DNA from: an uncultured Microbulbifer sp.
Lineage (GTDB): Bacteria; Pseudomonadota; Gammaproteobacteria; Pseudomonadales; Cellvibrionaceae
Direction: 5' to 3'
Assembly (NCBI RefSeq): GCF_947498635.1
Contig: NZ_CANMKV010000002.1
Span: 124,001-188,000 of the forward strand
Length of the DNA: 64,000 bases
Positions 18,200 through 26,749 of the stretch are shown in pieces. The stretch's first letter is position 1. Each line of letters starts with the position of its first letter. Under the pieces are notes generated by a model, which saw only the letters and a program-made list of their open reading frames with translations, searched no databases and was not told the origin of the DNA. Both the position numbers and the translations under genes were made by a program.

Positions 18200-19297
18200 A
18201 TGTTCAAAAAAATCCTATCTACATTATTAATCATTGGCTCTACCGTCGCGAGTATCACCTGTGCCGAAAGTACAGGTAGTGGGTCCAAGCACCCGCTAAT
18301 CATTGCTCACCGAGGTGCATCCGCTTATTTGCCAGAGCACACACTAGAAGCTAAAGCCATGGCTTATGCCATGCGCCCAGATTATATCGAGCAAGACCTA
18401 GTACTTAGCAAAGACAATCACTTGATTGTTATGCACGACATCTACCTCGATAGCACGACCAATGTAGCTGATGTCTTTCCGGGCCGGGCTCGTGAGGATG
18501 GCCACTATTACACCATCGATTTCACCCTTGAAGAGCTAAAAAAGCTGCAGGTCAGCGAAGCCTTTACCATGGGAGAAAACGGCCCCCAGGCAAAATATCC
18601 AAACCGTTTTCCCCTGTGGAAATCCAGCTTCCAACTTTCCACTTTCGAAGAGGAGTTAGAGCTGATACAGGGCTTAAACAAATCCCTCGGCTACGAGATC
18701 GGTATTTACCCCGAAATAAAAAAGCCCTACTTTCATCACTGGGAAGGCAGAGATATCGCCGCTGAAGCTTTACAAACACTCAAAGAATATGGCTATACCG
18801 ATAAACAGCAAAAGGTGTTCTTGCAGTGTTTTGATGCTGAGGAATTACAAAGAATAAAATTTGAGTTAATGCCCGCCCTGGGTCTAGATCTGTCACTCGT
18901 TCAACTAATCGCCGCCACCAGCTGGGGAGAAAAACTCGTTGAGGTTGACGGTACTCTTCAAAATTATGATTACGATTGGATGTTAGAGAGGGGTGGCTTA
19001 CGTAAAATAGCCAACTATGCCGACGGTATCGGACCTTGGTACCCCATGCTGATAGAAATTGAAGATGGTCAACCAAGGGCCAATAATGTGGTACGCCGTG
19101 CGCATCAAAGAGACTTGCAGGTTCATCCCTACACATTCCGTGCTGATCCGGCACAGCTACCGGAACAATTCGAGAGCTTTAATCAATTTTTACATTTTGC
19201 AGCCTATCAACTGCGTGTAGACGGAATTTTTACCGATCAGCCTGATCAGGCTGTCAATTACCTATCCCGCCCCCGCCCGAGAAAGGCTGAATACTGA
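18200..19297 (+). CDS. glpQ: Periplasmic glycerophosphodiester phosphodiesterase
   Basis: 365 residues. Hydrolyses glycerophosphodiesters to glycerol-3-phosphate and an alcohol in the periplasm. Signature LIIAHRGASAYLPEHTLEAK, DYIEQDLVLSKDNHLIVMHD, then VFPGRAREDGHYYTIDFTLE, and DGIFTDQPDQA near the end, all as in E. coli GlpQ, including the catalytic His pair and metal-binding Glu/Asp. The ATG at 18200 gives a normal signal peptide (MFKKILSTLLIIGSTVASI); the upstream in-frame ATG at 18104 would add an improbable 32 residues. No glpT neighbour; the crotonase gene converges from the other side. Confidence 0.92.
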   Translation: MFKKILSTLLIIGSTVASITCAESTGSGSKHPLIIAHRGASAYLPEHTLEAKAMAYAMRPDYIEQDLVLSKDNHLIVMHDIYLDSTTNVADVFPGRAREDGHYYTIDFTLEELKKLQVSEAFTMGENGPQAKYPNRFPLWKSSFQLSTFEEELELIQGLNKSLGYEIGIYPEIKKPYFHHWEGRDIAAEALQTLKEYGYTDKQQKVFLQCFDAEELQRIKFELMPALGLDLSLVQLIAATSWGEKLVEVDGTLQNYDYDWMLERGGLRKIANYADGIGPWYPMLIEIEDGQPRANNVVRRAHQRDLQVHPYTFRADPAQLPEQFESFNQFLHFAAYQLRVDGIFTDQPDQAVNYLSRPRPRKAEY

Positions 19298-19306
19298 ATC
19301 TGTATC

Positions 19307-19338
19307 AAAAAAATGGCCGCTTGCGCGGCCATTTTTTT
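19307..19338. terminator. Bidirectional terminator between glpQ and the crotonase gene
   Basis: AAAAAA + ATGGCCGC, loop TTGC, GCGGCCAT + TTTTTT. The A-run and T-run flank the stem, so it works for both converging genes; it overlaps the stop codon of the minus-strand gene. Confidence 0.92.
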
Positions 19339-20116
19339 AATCGAACTTAGAGAAATCTGCAGACCGCTTTTCCATAAATGCGGTTGCCGCCTCTTTAAAT
19401 TCTGCAGAGGTTAAACGATCCTGGAAATGACGCCCCTCTTCCTTAATAAATTCAAGTCCCTTTTCCTGAGTCGCCCGACGCAGTAACTGCTTGGATAAAC
19501 GTACTGCGGCCGGTGCCTTGGCTGCCAGCTGGGCGGCCACTTCACGCGCCCGTACAATTGCCTGCTCCGGCTCCACGGCGGCATTGCAAATACCAATATC
19601 CACCGCTTCCTGCGCCGAAAACTTTTTGCCCAAAAGCAATAATTCAGAGGCTTTGGCATGACCGGCAATACGGGGCAGCAGGTAGCTGGAGCCGTACTCA
19701 GGACAGAGCCCCAAATTGACAAAAGGCATCTGGAACATTGCATCGTGCCCGGCAAACGACAGATCACAATGCAACAACATAGTGGTACCAATACCCACCG
19801 CAGGGCCATTCACGGCAGCGACCACTGGCTTTGGAAAGTTGTAGAGGGCACTCATAAACTGAAAAACAGGAGAGCCCTCACCCTCAGCAGAGCCACTGAG
19901 GAAATCCGTCAAGTCATTACCACTGGTAAAAATACCCTCGGCACCGGTGATAATAGCTACGCGAATCTCACTATTATTCGCAGCACTATTCAGTAGCTCT
20001 GCCATGGCGGTGTACATGACCATGGTCAGGGCATTCTTGCGCTCCGGACGATTGATAGTAATTTCTAGGATACGCTCATTTACCTGGGCCTGAATTTCCG
20101 CACACGCGCTTTGCAT
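19337..20116 (-). CDS. Enoyl-CoA hydratase/isomerase (crotonase) family protein
   Basis: 259 residues. Crotonase fold: EITINRPERKNALTMVMY, oxyanion-hole segment VAIITGAEGIFTSGNDLTDF, then VAAVNGPAVGIGTTMLLHCD and FVNLGLCPEYGSSYLLPRIAG. The Pro-Glu-Tyr-Gly-Ser-Ser active-site loop is the type found in isomerase/PaaG-like members rather than the Gly-rich loop of classic enoyl-CoA hydratase, so an enoyl-CoA isomerase or a hydratase are both possible. Single gene on the minus strand, with a shared terminator at its 3' end. Confidence 0.85.
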   Translation of the reverse strand: MQSACAEIQAQVNERILEITINRPERKNALTMVMYTAMAELLNSAANNSEIRVAIITGAEGIFTSGNDLTDFLSGSAEGEGSPVFQFMSALYNFPKPVVAAVNGPAVGIGTTMLLHCDLSFAGHDAMFQMPFVNLGLCPEYGSSYLLPRIAGHAKASELLLLGKKFSAQEAVDIGICNAAVEPEQAIVRAREVAAQLAAKAPAAVRLSKQLLRRATQEKGLEFIKEEGRHFQDRLTSAEFKEAATAFMEKRSADFSKFD

Positions 20117-20503
20117 AATGTTCTCCGGGTTGGATTCATTTGGGACTGAGAGACTGCCGCTGTTGGCCTAAAGCAGAGTTGCGCGTGGACGCAAAACGCC
20201 TGTTATAAATACCGGGACACAAATCAAAACATCGCTTGTGACATAAGCTGCGAATAGGTTTGATTGCAGCTAATTCACACTAAAGTCCCGCAGGGGCCCG
20301 TGAAGGGAAGCAACTTTGAGCCCGTTAGTTTGCACTTCAAACGCTTTTAAACCGGTAAATAGCCGCGAACCACTCATTACAGGCGATTCATATTAACCGC
20401 TATCCCCACTTAGGCGAGTTCATAAACAACCACATTCGTTGACGGGAATAGCCCGGTGAAGTCCGATCACCGAGCTAAACAGGCGCTATTCAACTTCATC
20501 CAA
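20117..20503. other. Intergenic region, no gene seen
   Basis: About 390 bases between the crotonase gene and the guanidino-hydrolase gene. A hairpin at 20451-20475 (CGGTGA, loop, TCACCG) follows the end of the minus-strand hydrolase gene and may help end its transcript, though no T-run is present. Nothing else recognised. Confidence 0.4.
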
Positions 20504-21424
20504 TTAAAACTTTGCTGCCGAGTACCTGCGCAAGGGTTGACACATGCAGTGCACGCCACCACCACCAGGAGTGATCATCGAGATATCCGGGTCAATAACC
20601 TCGAAGCCATGGGCACGACATTTTTCAGCAAGATCTGTATTGGCCTTCGGCAGCATCACACGGTCGTTGCCCAGGGCCACTACATTAACCCCCAGCTCTA
20701 GAACTTGCGGGAATGGAATATCGATAATTTCTATATTGCGACTCTTAAACCACTGCACCAGTTCCGGCTCTACCGCATCGACACAGATTGCCGCCAGTTT
20801 TTCAGCCAGCATCGCAACCATGACATCGATATGCAGGAAGAAGGGATCAAACTGGTAGCCTTTTACCTCCCAGCCCTCCTTTTCCACCCAGCGCTTCATC
20901 TGCGCAAAACCTTGGGGACTGGTGCGCTCCCCGGAATAACCGCACAAAATCACGCCCGGCTCCAGCACCATAAAATCGCCACCTTCTAGGGAGCCCGCAG
21001 TGATTACATCGTAAATGGGAATATCCAGTTCCGCATATTTCTTTATGATCGGAGCCCACTCCCCCCGACGCCAGGGGCTGTACATCTGAGTCACAATTGG
21101 CCCCCAAGGCGTCATCACTGAGGAATCACGTCCATAGATCTGGTAAGGCAGGCTGCTATCCGCTGGGATGAGATGAGTGTTGACCCCCGCTTGACGATAG
21201 GCGTCCAGCATTTCCCCGTGCTGTGCCTCAGCCACTTTATGGTCGAACTGCATTCCCAGGCGCTCTGCACGGCGGGCACTGGCATTCCCCGTGCGCCAGC
21301 TAAAATTATCCACAGGACCGATAAGTACATCGCGCAGCACGCCGTACTCTGAATCCATCCCCCAGTTTGTAAGCGGAGTTGTACCGCCGTTATCCTTGCG
21401 GTACTTCAAAGTAAATTCACTCAT
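20504..21424 (-). CDS. Guanidino-group hydrolase/amidinotransferase-fold protein (DDAH/arginine-deiminase superfamily)
   Basis: 306 residues of the five-bladed propeller GME superfamily. Seen: IYGRDSSVMTPWG (substrate-binding Asp segment), GSLEGGDFMVL, the catalytic His in FDPFFLHIDVMVAML, and the nucleophile Cys region PGGGGVHCMCQP near the C-terminus. Such enzymes convert a guanidino compound to a ureido product or transfer the amidino group. Usually labelled dimethylarginine dimethylaminohydrolase-like, but the substrate cannot be read from sequence. The upstream gene on the same strand (78 bases apart) is an N-carbamoyl hydrolase, which would act on the ureido product. Confidence 0.8.
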   Translation of the reverse strand: MSEFTLKYRKDNGGTTPLTNWGMDSEYGVLRDVLIGPVDNFSWRTGNASARRAERLGMQFDHKVAEAQHGEMLDAYRQAGVNTHLIPADSSLPYQIYGRDSSVMTPWGPIVTQMYSPWRRGEWAPIIKKYAELDIPIYDVITAGSLEGGDFMVLEPGVILCGYSGERTSPQGFAQMKRWVEKEGWEVKGYQFDPFFLHIDVMVAMLAEKLAAICVDAVEPELVQWFKSRNIEIIDIPFPQVLELGVNVVALGNDRVMLPKANTDLAEKCRAHGFEVIDPDISMITPGGGGVHCMCQPLRRYSAAKF

Positions 21425-21502
21425 CTGATTTATCCAAATCTCTTCTCATATAGGGACTCAGCCATCTCGGCAGAGCGCGCTCAATATTCTCTTTTGCCGG
21501 TA

Positions 21503-22750
21503 TCAACCCAGCTCCGCACTATTGAGCATCGAGTGTAATAAGACATTACAACCGGCTTCCAGATGACCCGGCTCGGCCGACTCTGCCTCATTGTGCGAAA
21601 GCCCACCTGCACAGGGCACAAAGATCATCGATACCGGGGCAACCCGGGAGACATAAACGGAATCGTGTCCGGCTCCGGAAACCATCTTGCGATGACTGTA
21701 GCCCAAACTCTGTACCGCACTATCCACCGCTTCGATGCAACCACTATCAAAAGCCACCGGCGGTGAGAACCACTCCTCGCGAATATCAACGGCAACACCG
21801 CAGGCCTCCTGCACTTGTTTCGCCACCCGGTAAAGGGTGCGGTGTAAGTGTTCCAACCCCTCCGGCGTCGGGTGACGTAAGTCGAGTGCCAATACAACTT
21901 TTTCCGGCACCGTATTACGGCTACCCGGCGACGCGCGCAGGTCGCCACAGGTAATTCGAGCATCTTCGGAGTAAGCCCTAACTTCTCCGTAGAGCATTTC
22001 GCACAGCCACGCCATAGCTTGTACCGGGTCGCGCCGATCTTCCATCGGAGTGGGCCCCGCATGGCAGGGGGTCCCAAAGAAAATCACATCGTACCAGCGG
22101 ATTCCCTGAACACCGGTTACGACACCTATCACCTGATCCTGCTTTTCCAGAATGGGCCCCTGCTCAATATGCGCTTCGAAAGCCGCTTTGATTGGTGTTG
22201 GCTGAACCGCTTCATCCCCCAAATAGCCGATGCGCTCCAGCTCTTGCCCAATGGTGATCCCAGACTTATCCATACGACTGTGGCCATACTCGAGGCTAAA
22301 TTCCCCGGCCCAAACGCCTGATCCAACCATGGCCGGAGAGAAGCGAGCGCCCTCCTCATTGGTCCACACCACCACTTCCAGCGGCGCTTTGGTCTGGACC
22401 CCATTATCCACAAGGGTGCGCAGCACTTCGAGACCGGCCAATACACCATATACCCCATCGAACTTGCCGCCAGTCGGCTGAGTATCCAGGTGCGATCCAG
22501 TAATTATCGCAGGCAGGTTATTGTCGGTACCGGCCCGGCGGGCAAAGATATTACCCATGCGATCCACTCGGATTTCACAGCCAATTTCCCGGCACCAGCG
22601 CACGAATAGATCGCGCCCTTTGCGATCCTCATCGGTTAGTGCCTGCCGATTACAGCCGCCGGCAGGGGTTGCGCCTATTTCAGCCATTTCCATCAGGCTC
22701 CGCCAGAGACGTGCGCCGTCGATACGCAATTGTTGAGGGGGATTTTCCAT
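21503..22750 (-). CDS. Zn-dependent amidase of the hydantoinase/carbamoylase (M20) family
   Basis: 415 residues. Hydrolyses an N-carbamoyl group (N-carbamoyl-amino acid, beta-ureidopropionate or ureidoglycolate type) releasing CO2, ammonia and an amine. Metal ligands visible: GSHLDTQPTGGKFDGVYGV (His, Asp), WTNEEGARF (Glu), AHIEQGPILE, and the C-terminal His in GGLSHNEAES. Dimerisation-domain motif GTPCHAGPTPMEDRRDP is present. First gene of a probable two-gene operon with the guanidino-hydrolase. Exact substrate unknown. Confidence 0.88.
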   Translation of the reverse strand: MENPPQQLRIDGARLWRSLMEMAEIGATPAGGCNRQALTDEDRKGRDLFVRWCREIGCEIRVDRMGNIFARRAGTDNNLPAIITGSHLDTQPTGGKFDGVYGVLAGLEVLRTLVDNGVQTKAPLEVVVWTNEEGARFSPAMVGSGVWAGEFSLEYGHSRMDKSGITIGQELERIGYLGDEAVQPTPIKAAFEAHIEQGPILEKQDQVIGVVTGVQGIRWYDVIFFGTPCHAGPTPMEDRRDPVQAMAWLCEMLYGEVRAYSEDARITCGDLRASPGSRNTVPEKVVLALDLRHPTPEGLEHLHRTLYRVAKQVQEACGVAVDIREEWFSPPVAFDSGCIEAVDSAVQSLGYSHRKMVSGAGHDSVYVSRVAPVSMIFVPCAGGLSHNEAESAEPGHLEAGCNVLLHSMLNSAELG

Positions 22751-22878
22751 TCAATAAACTCCGGACCTAATATTCAGGATCATACTAATCACTTTGCCAA
22801 AAGATATGTTTTGATCCTGGCAGATTAAAGAGAGCATTATTTCGCCACTGATCAAAACTCGACCAATAAATCGCTTAA

Positions 22879-23563
22879 ATGACGTTCACCTATCGCTCAT
22901 ACCTGAAAATAGACGAACTTCTGGAGTGCCAGAACCCACTATCCAATGGCCCTGAGCACGATGAACTTTTGTTTATTGTGATACACCAGAGCTACGAGCT
23001 GTGGTTCAAGCAGATGTTACATGAACTGGACTTCTGGTGTGGCTGTACAATACCGGCGGTCACAACCGCGCCCTGCACACCCTAAAGCGGATGAATACGA
23101 TCTATCGTTCCCTGATCCAATAAGTGGATATCCTTGAACCCCTGACGCTACTCGCGTTTCTCTACCAAGCCAAAGATCCAAAAAACTGAAACACTATAAC
23201 CGCGCTCATGCCTTTGCCGGCGTTTTTCTAAGCGCCTGGAAGCTCCGAACTTAGGGGACACATTCCTGAAGCTTCTGCCTGAAGAGCGGCACCAGGTAAC
23301 CCAGAGTGCACTGGACAGGGATTTTAGCCAAATTGCCAAACCCTTTCCCGAGGCTCAGAAAATACAGGTCGATATCGACTCCGCTTTGCCGCAGTGGCGC
23401 TATCGCGCATGTGAAGATGGTAAAGCGGACAATAGGCAGTAAAGGGGGTACAAGGGGATCAAGTGGTTTGGGCTACCTGCAGAGCAGCCCGTACAAAGCG
23501 GTTTTTGCGGACCTTTGGGCAATCGTGCCGAACTCTGACAAACCCAAGGAAGGTGCGGTCTGA
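22879..23563 (+). pseudogene. kynA: Decayed tryptophan 2,3-dioxygenase gene
   Basis: Fragments of one ~280-residue heme dioxygenase read in different frames. 22879-23037: [38 protein letters not shown]. After a frameshift, 23041-23190: [20 protein letters not shown], an in-frame TAA, then VDILEPLTLLAFLYQAKDP. About 23219-23406: RLEAPNLGDTFLKLLPEE to DIDSALPQWRYR. After another frameshift, 23408-23563: HVKMVKRTIGSK, GGTRGSSGLGYLQSSPYK, DLWAIVPNS. The order and content match the whole enzyme, with mid-protein loss. At least three frame changes plus a stop make it non-functional. No other kynurenine-pathway gene is in the window. Confidence 0.9.
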
Positions 23564-23612
23564 GGCAATAAATATACAGCGGCTGCAACACAGCCTTAGG
23601 TCATACAGACAT

Positions 23613-23638
23613 AAAAAAAGCCAGCAATTTGCTGGCTC
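23613..23638 (-). terminator. Rho-independent terminator of the exbD gene
   Basis: On the minus strand AGCCAGCAA, a very short AT loop, TTGCTGGCT and then a run of T (seen as AAAAAAA on the plus strand). Lies 20 bases after the exbD stop. Confidence 0.85.
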
Positions 23639-23658
23639 TTCTCTCTGCAGTGGCGGGC

Positions 23659-24081
23659 TTACTTCTCGAAAGGTACCAGGGATACCTGAATAGCCGGGCT
23701 CACTTCCTTCGCAGCATCTGCGATCTGCACATAGGTGTCCGCACTGGACTTGTTGTGTGCACGCACAATCACCATAGCCTGAGGGTTCTCGGCGTACAGC
23801 TGGGCGATACGAGCGCGAACAGCACGGCTGTCAATGCGACTGCCAGCCAGGCTAATATCATCGTTAGCGTTTACCACCAACAGGATGTTCTGTTTGTCAG
23901 TATCGGGCGGGGTGTCCTGAGTCTGATTCGGATCAGGTACATTTACGTCCAACGCTTTCTCTTTAACAAAGGACGCCGTTACGATAAAGAAGATCAACAT
24001 GATAAACACTACGTCCAGCATGGGCGTGAGGTCGATATCCGCCTTTTCCTCTTCTACGGCCTTTCCGCGTCGTCTACTCAT
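23659..24081 (-). CDS. exbD: ExbD/TolR-family biopolymer transport protein (orphan)
   Basis: 140 residues from ATG 24081 (an upstream in-frame ATG at 24102 adds seven atypical residues). Single N-terminal helix with the proton-relay Asp: DLTPMLDVVFIMLIFFIVTA. The periplasmic domain follows with NILLVVNANDDISLAGSRI, RIAQLYAENPQAMVIVRAHN and VQIADAAKEVSPA. Normally it works with ExbB and TonB to energise outer-membrane receptors, but neither gene is adjacent; the flanking genes are a kynA pseudogene and mgsA. It must use an ExbB encoded elsewhere, perhaps in the minus-strand direction of other operons. Confidence 0.9.
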   Translation of the reverse strand: MSRRRGKAVEEEKADIDLTPMLDVVFIMLIFFIVTASFVKEKALDVNVPDPNQTQDTPPDTDKQNILLVVNANDDISLAGSRIDSRAVRARIAQLYAENPQAMVIVRAHNKSSADTYVQIADAAKEVSPAIQVSLVPFEK

Positions 24082-24267
24082 AAAACACCGTGCAGTTATC
24101 AAATACCAAGGGTGCCGGTTTAACCGGTCTCATCTGGTGGGCAAGATTGCCGCGAATCGACAGGCATTGCAAGCACAACCTATAACCAGGGGAAATAGTC
24201 CTTTAAAATCAACAAATTACAAAGTTACCCTCAGGCAACCAGATCATTTTTTAACCGAAATGTCCGA

Positions 24268-24720
24268 CTAGCGCTGCTCCAAGTAATTCTGATAATCCGG
24301 CACTTCCCGGTCAAATGTCCGCTCCATTAGGGACGACTGAATCATCATATCGGCACTGCTCGAATTACAGGCAACAGGGATATTCCAAACCGCCGCAATA
24401 CGCAGCAACGCCTTCACATCCGGGTCATGGGGCATGGGTTCAAAGGGGTCCCAAAAGAAGACCAACAGGTCCACCCGTCCCTCAGCAATACGCGCTCCCA
24501 ATTGCTGGTCTCCCCCTAAAGGACCGCTCAATAATTTCTCTACCTTTAAGCCAGTAGTCTCTTCTATCTTGCCGCCCGTCGTGCCTGTGGCCAGCAAGCT
24601 GTGTTTTTCCAGCAACGAACGGTGCCTAAGGCACCACTGGATCATGGCTTTCTTGCGATTATCGTGGGCTACCAGAGCGACACGTTTACTCGCGGGCAGC
24701 GCCTTAAAAATATATTCCAT
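24268..24720 (-). CDS. mgsA: Methylglyoxal synthase
   Basis: 150 residues. Converts dihydroxyacetone phosphate to methylglyoxal and phosphate, a bypass that relieves sugar-phosphate build-up. Diagnostic sequence: VALVAHDNRKKAMIQWC, LLATGTTGGKIEETTGL, SGPLGGDQQLGARIAEG, VFFWDPFEPMPHDPDVKAL and IPVACNSSSADMMI, containing the catalytic Asp of GGDQQ and the phosphate-binding Thr/Gly loop. Length matches the family. Stand-alone gene. Confidence 0.95.
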   Translation of the reverse strand: MEYIFKALPASKRVALVAHDNRKKAMIQWCLRHRSLLEKHSLLATGTTGGKIEETTGLKVEKLLSGPLGGDQQLGARIAEGRVDLLVFFWDPFEPMPHDPDVKALLRIAAVWNIPVACNSSSADMMIQSSLMERTFDREVPDYQNYLEQR

Positions 24721-24988
24721 GCAAACCTCAGTACAACGTTACGCCTTTGATCTTACGCCTTTATAGTATCCCAACCTCATAAAACTTGTTCTTGATGCCC
24801 CCAGCAAGCCCGCGCGAATAGCACCAAGAAACCTCAGAATAAATCGGAAATTCGTCTGCAGCCCTCAATAACTGCTTTCGAAGTCCTCTCTATTAGGGAT
24901 TTATTCTGAGAGACCTAAATTGCTACCCACAGAAATGTATTCACCCCGGTATAATGTAAAAAATCTCGTACCTAAATAAGGAGTGAAT

Positions 24989-25393
24989 ATGAGTGTAGGG
25001 GCCTGGGAGCCACAGGTGGGTGGCCAGCAAGAAGAAAACCATCGGGAATTCGACCGGGATCAACTGCAGAGGCTTATTAGTGCCGCTCTATCTGATAACG
25101 CCCTGAGCGGCGCACTGAAAGAGGAAGACTTAAACTCTTCTCAGCTTATCCGCCTGCCTGCACAACAGTGGCTAGAGGAAAGCCAGCATTGGAACAACGA
25201 GCAGCTGTGGCAATTAATACGCTTCTTTACCATTGCGGAAATGGAATTGCCCGGTTGGGACGCCGGAGCTGAGTCTGCAGTCATTCCCTTGGCCAAAGAA
25301 CTTCGCAAACGCAAAGCCCCTCTGCAACGCGAACAACTTCTCTGGCTGCGCCAACATTCCAATAATCGCTATCTACCTTACGGGCCACTATAG
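24989..25393 (+). CDS. Hypothetical protein, small soluble
   Basis: 134 residues, no signal peptide or membrane segment. The ATG at 24989 has an ideal SD (TAAGGAG, five bases away), better than the GTG at 24983. Leu/Gln/Trp-rich helical sequence: FDRDQLQRLISAAL, SQLIRLPAQQWLEE, QLWQLIRFFTIAEMELPGWD, REQLLWLRQHSNNRYLPYGP. Even spread of codons and a terminator-like hairpin downstream support a real gene. I do not recognise the family. Confidence 0.65.
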   Translation: MSVGAWEPQVGGQQEENHREFDRDQLQRLISAALSDNALSGALKEEDLNSSQLIRLPAQQWLEESQHWNNEQLWQLIRFFTIAEMELPGWDAGAESAVIPLAKELRKRKAPLQREQLLWLRQHSNNRYLPYGPL

Positions 25394-25407
25394 CCGGCCG
25401 AAACAAC

Positions 25408-25452
25408 AAGACTCGGTGATGGAGTCCTAAAACACTCTATCACCAAAGTCTT
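25408..25452 (+). terminator. Long hairpin after the 24989-25393 gene
   Basis: AAGACT, GGTGATGGAGT, eight-base loop, ACTCTATCACC, AGTCTT: 17 base pairs including one G-U, with a small internal loop, starting 15 bases after the stop. Only a weak T-rich tail follows, so it may terminate or protect the 3' end. Confidence 0.5.
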
Positions 25453-26626
25453 CATGTATTGCCATCAGATCCTGTAAACGGTACACCGTATTCCCCAAAC
25501 CTCGATAACTCCGCAGCCTCAATTACCGGTTTCAGCCTGCTCCTCCACTATCGATAGTGAATCGCCAGCCAACGTTAATCCTTTCCCATAGACCTCCTCG
25601 GGAATCATTCGCGGCAATCGTCAAGTTACATATTGGATACCGATCCATGACTATCACATGCTGTAAACCATAAAGGACCAACCGTTCTAAAATAGAAATT
25701 TGTCACTAGATAGCAAAAGGCACTTATTCAGAACGGCTGGGCTTAAATCAAGTTGCGCAAACCAAAGCTATTCTCCCCCTAAATACTCAGCGAATACCCA
25801 CTAACTTTTTCCAATCCACTTAAAAGCTTAAACGGCCTCTAAATAATTCCGTGGTGCCTCTGGCTTTCAGAGATACCCAAATCTGTAAAGGCCGTCACAA
25901 AATTTGTTTCGCTGGCCTCTAGGCAACATAAAGTCATCCAAAATCGGCTGCAACCGGAAAATAGCCCTATAGATAAAATGGCTATGTCTGCAATCAAGCC
26001 TCTTACGCTCCCAGTTGAGGGACCGATGAATACATGGAAAGCTTTATCGAACACCGAGAGGCTACAACACCCGCATAGAAAATGCGGGGGAGCTGGAGTT
26101 ATTGGAGGCTCTTTAACTACAAAGCGAATCGAGCAGGCCTGTTTTTGCCCAGCCTCCGCCTAAAAAAACAGAAATACGGCATTACAACTTGAAAGCCTAG
26201 TTAACGACACCCTCATTCGTGGGGCCACAGACAACCGTCGATTACTGTCCGTAAAGTTTTGTTAACCCGATTTCCCCCATCTAAGCAAGGAACACCGGTC
26301 AATATTCCGCTAAAGTCACAGCCACAAATACACACCACTCGTTAATCGCTCACGTAAAAAAGCACCCGTCAATAATCCATAGAAAATCACTCAACTATTC
26401 ACTTGTATTTACACATACCGGTTAACTCTCTCCGAGATAAAAAACACACTTTTACTGTTCGACACTCGCGACTCCATCTTGGAAAGCTCTCCATTTGGGC
26501 CTTTAAATTGGAAATATATAAAAAAAAACCATTTTTTTTACATTAAATAGCAAAAATCCCCATAAAACACTTGCATTTAGGTATGCAAATAAGCTGCAAT
26601 TAGCGCCGCTCACTTGGGGGGACTCA
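25453..26626. other. Gene-poor AT-rich region
   Basis: About 1.2 kb without a credible gene. Two short open frames (minus 26054-25839, plus 25978-26163) lack ribosome-binding sites and known domains. Base composition turns strongly AT-rich from 26380 on, with A and T runs around 26515-26550, suggesting an intrinsically bent or regulatory stretch upstream of the histone-H1-like gene. I saw no transposase fragment I could defend. Confidence 0.5.
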
Positions 26627-26704
26627 CTATCAATTGTTTTCTGCCGAAAACAGGCGTCTTCGGCGGTGCATTTCACCGTGAAGATGGCTGAGAATAATTG
26701 ATAG
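26627..26704 (+). ncRNA. Candidate structured leader RNA (three-way junction)
   Basis: Closing stem CTATCAATT (26627-26635) with AATTGATAG (26696-26704), nine perfect pairs. Inside: hairpin 1 GTTTTC, loop TGCC, GAAAAC (26636-26651); hairpin 2 of 13 pairs, 26655-26668 with 26674-26686, loop CATTT, one bulged G at 26662 and two G-U pairs. Together a complete three-way junction ending 45 bases before the ATG of the AlgP-like gene. Could be a cis-regulatory leader or a small RNA. Seen by hand pairing only. Confidence 0.5.
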
Positions 26705-26749
26705 GAATGCCCCCATTTAACAAAACAATACTTTTTCAGGGATATTTAA

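Noticed and set aside
25839-26163. Possible transposase remnant in the gene-poor region
   Set aside because: Neither strand gives any recognisable transposase motif or inverted ends.
26621-26630. GACTCACTAT, identical to the core of the phage T7 promoter
   Set aside because: Only ten bases match, the upstream half is missing, and no T7-like polymerase gene is present; the bases are part of the leader-RNA stem.
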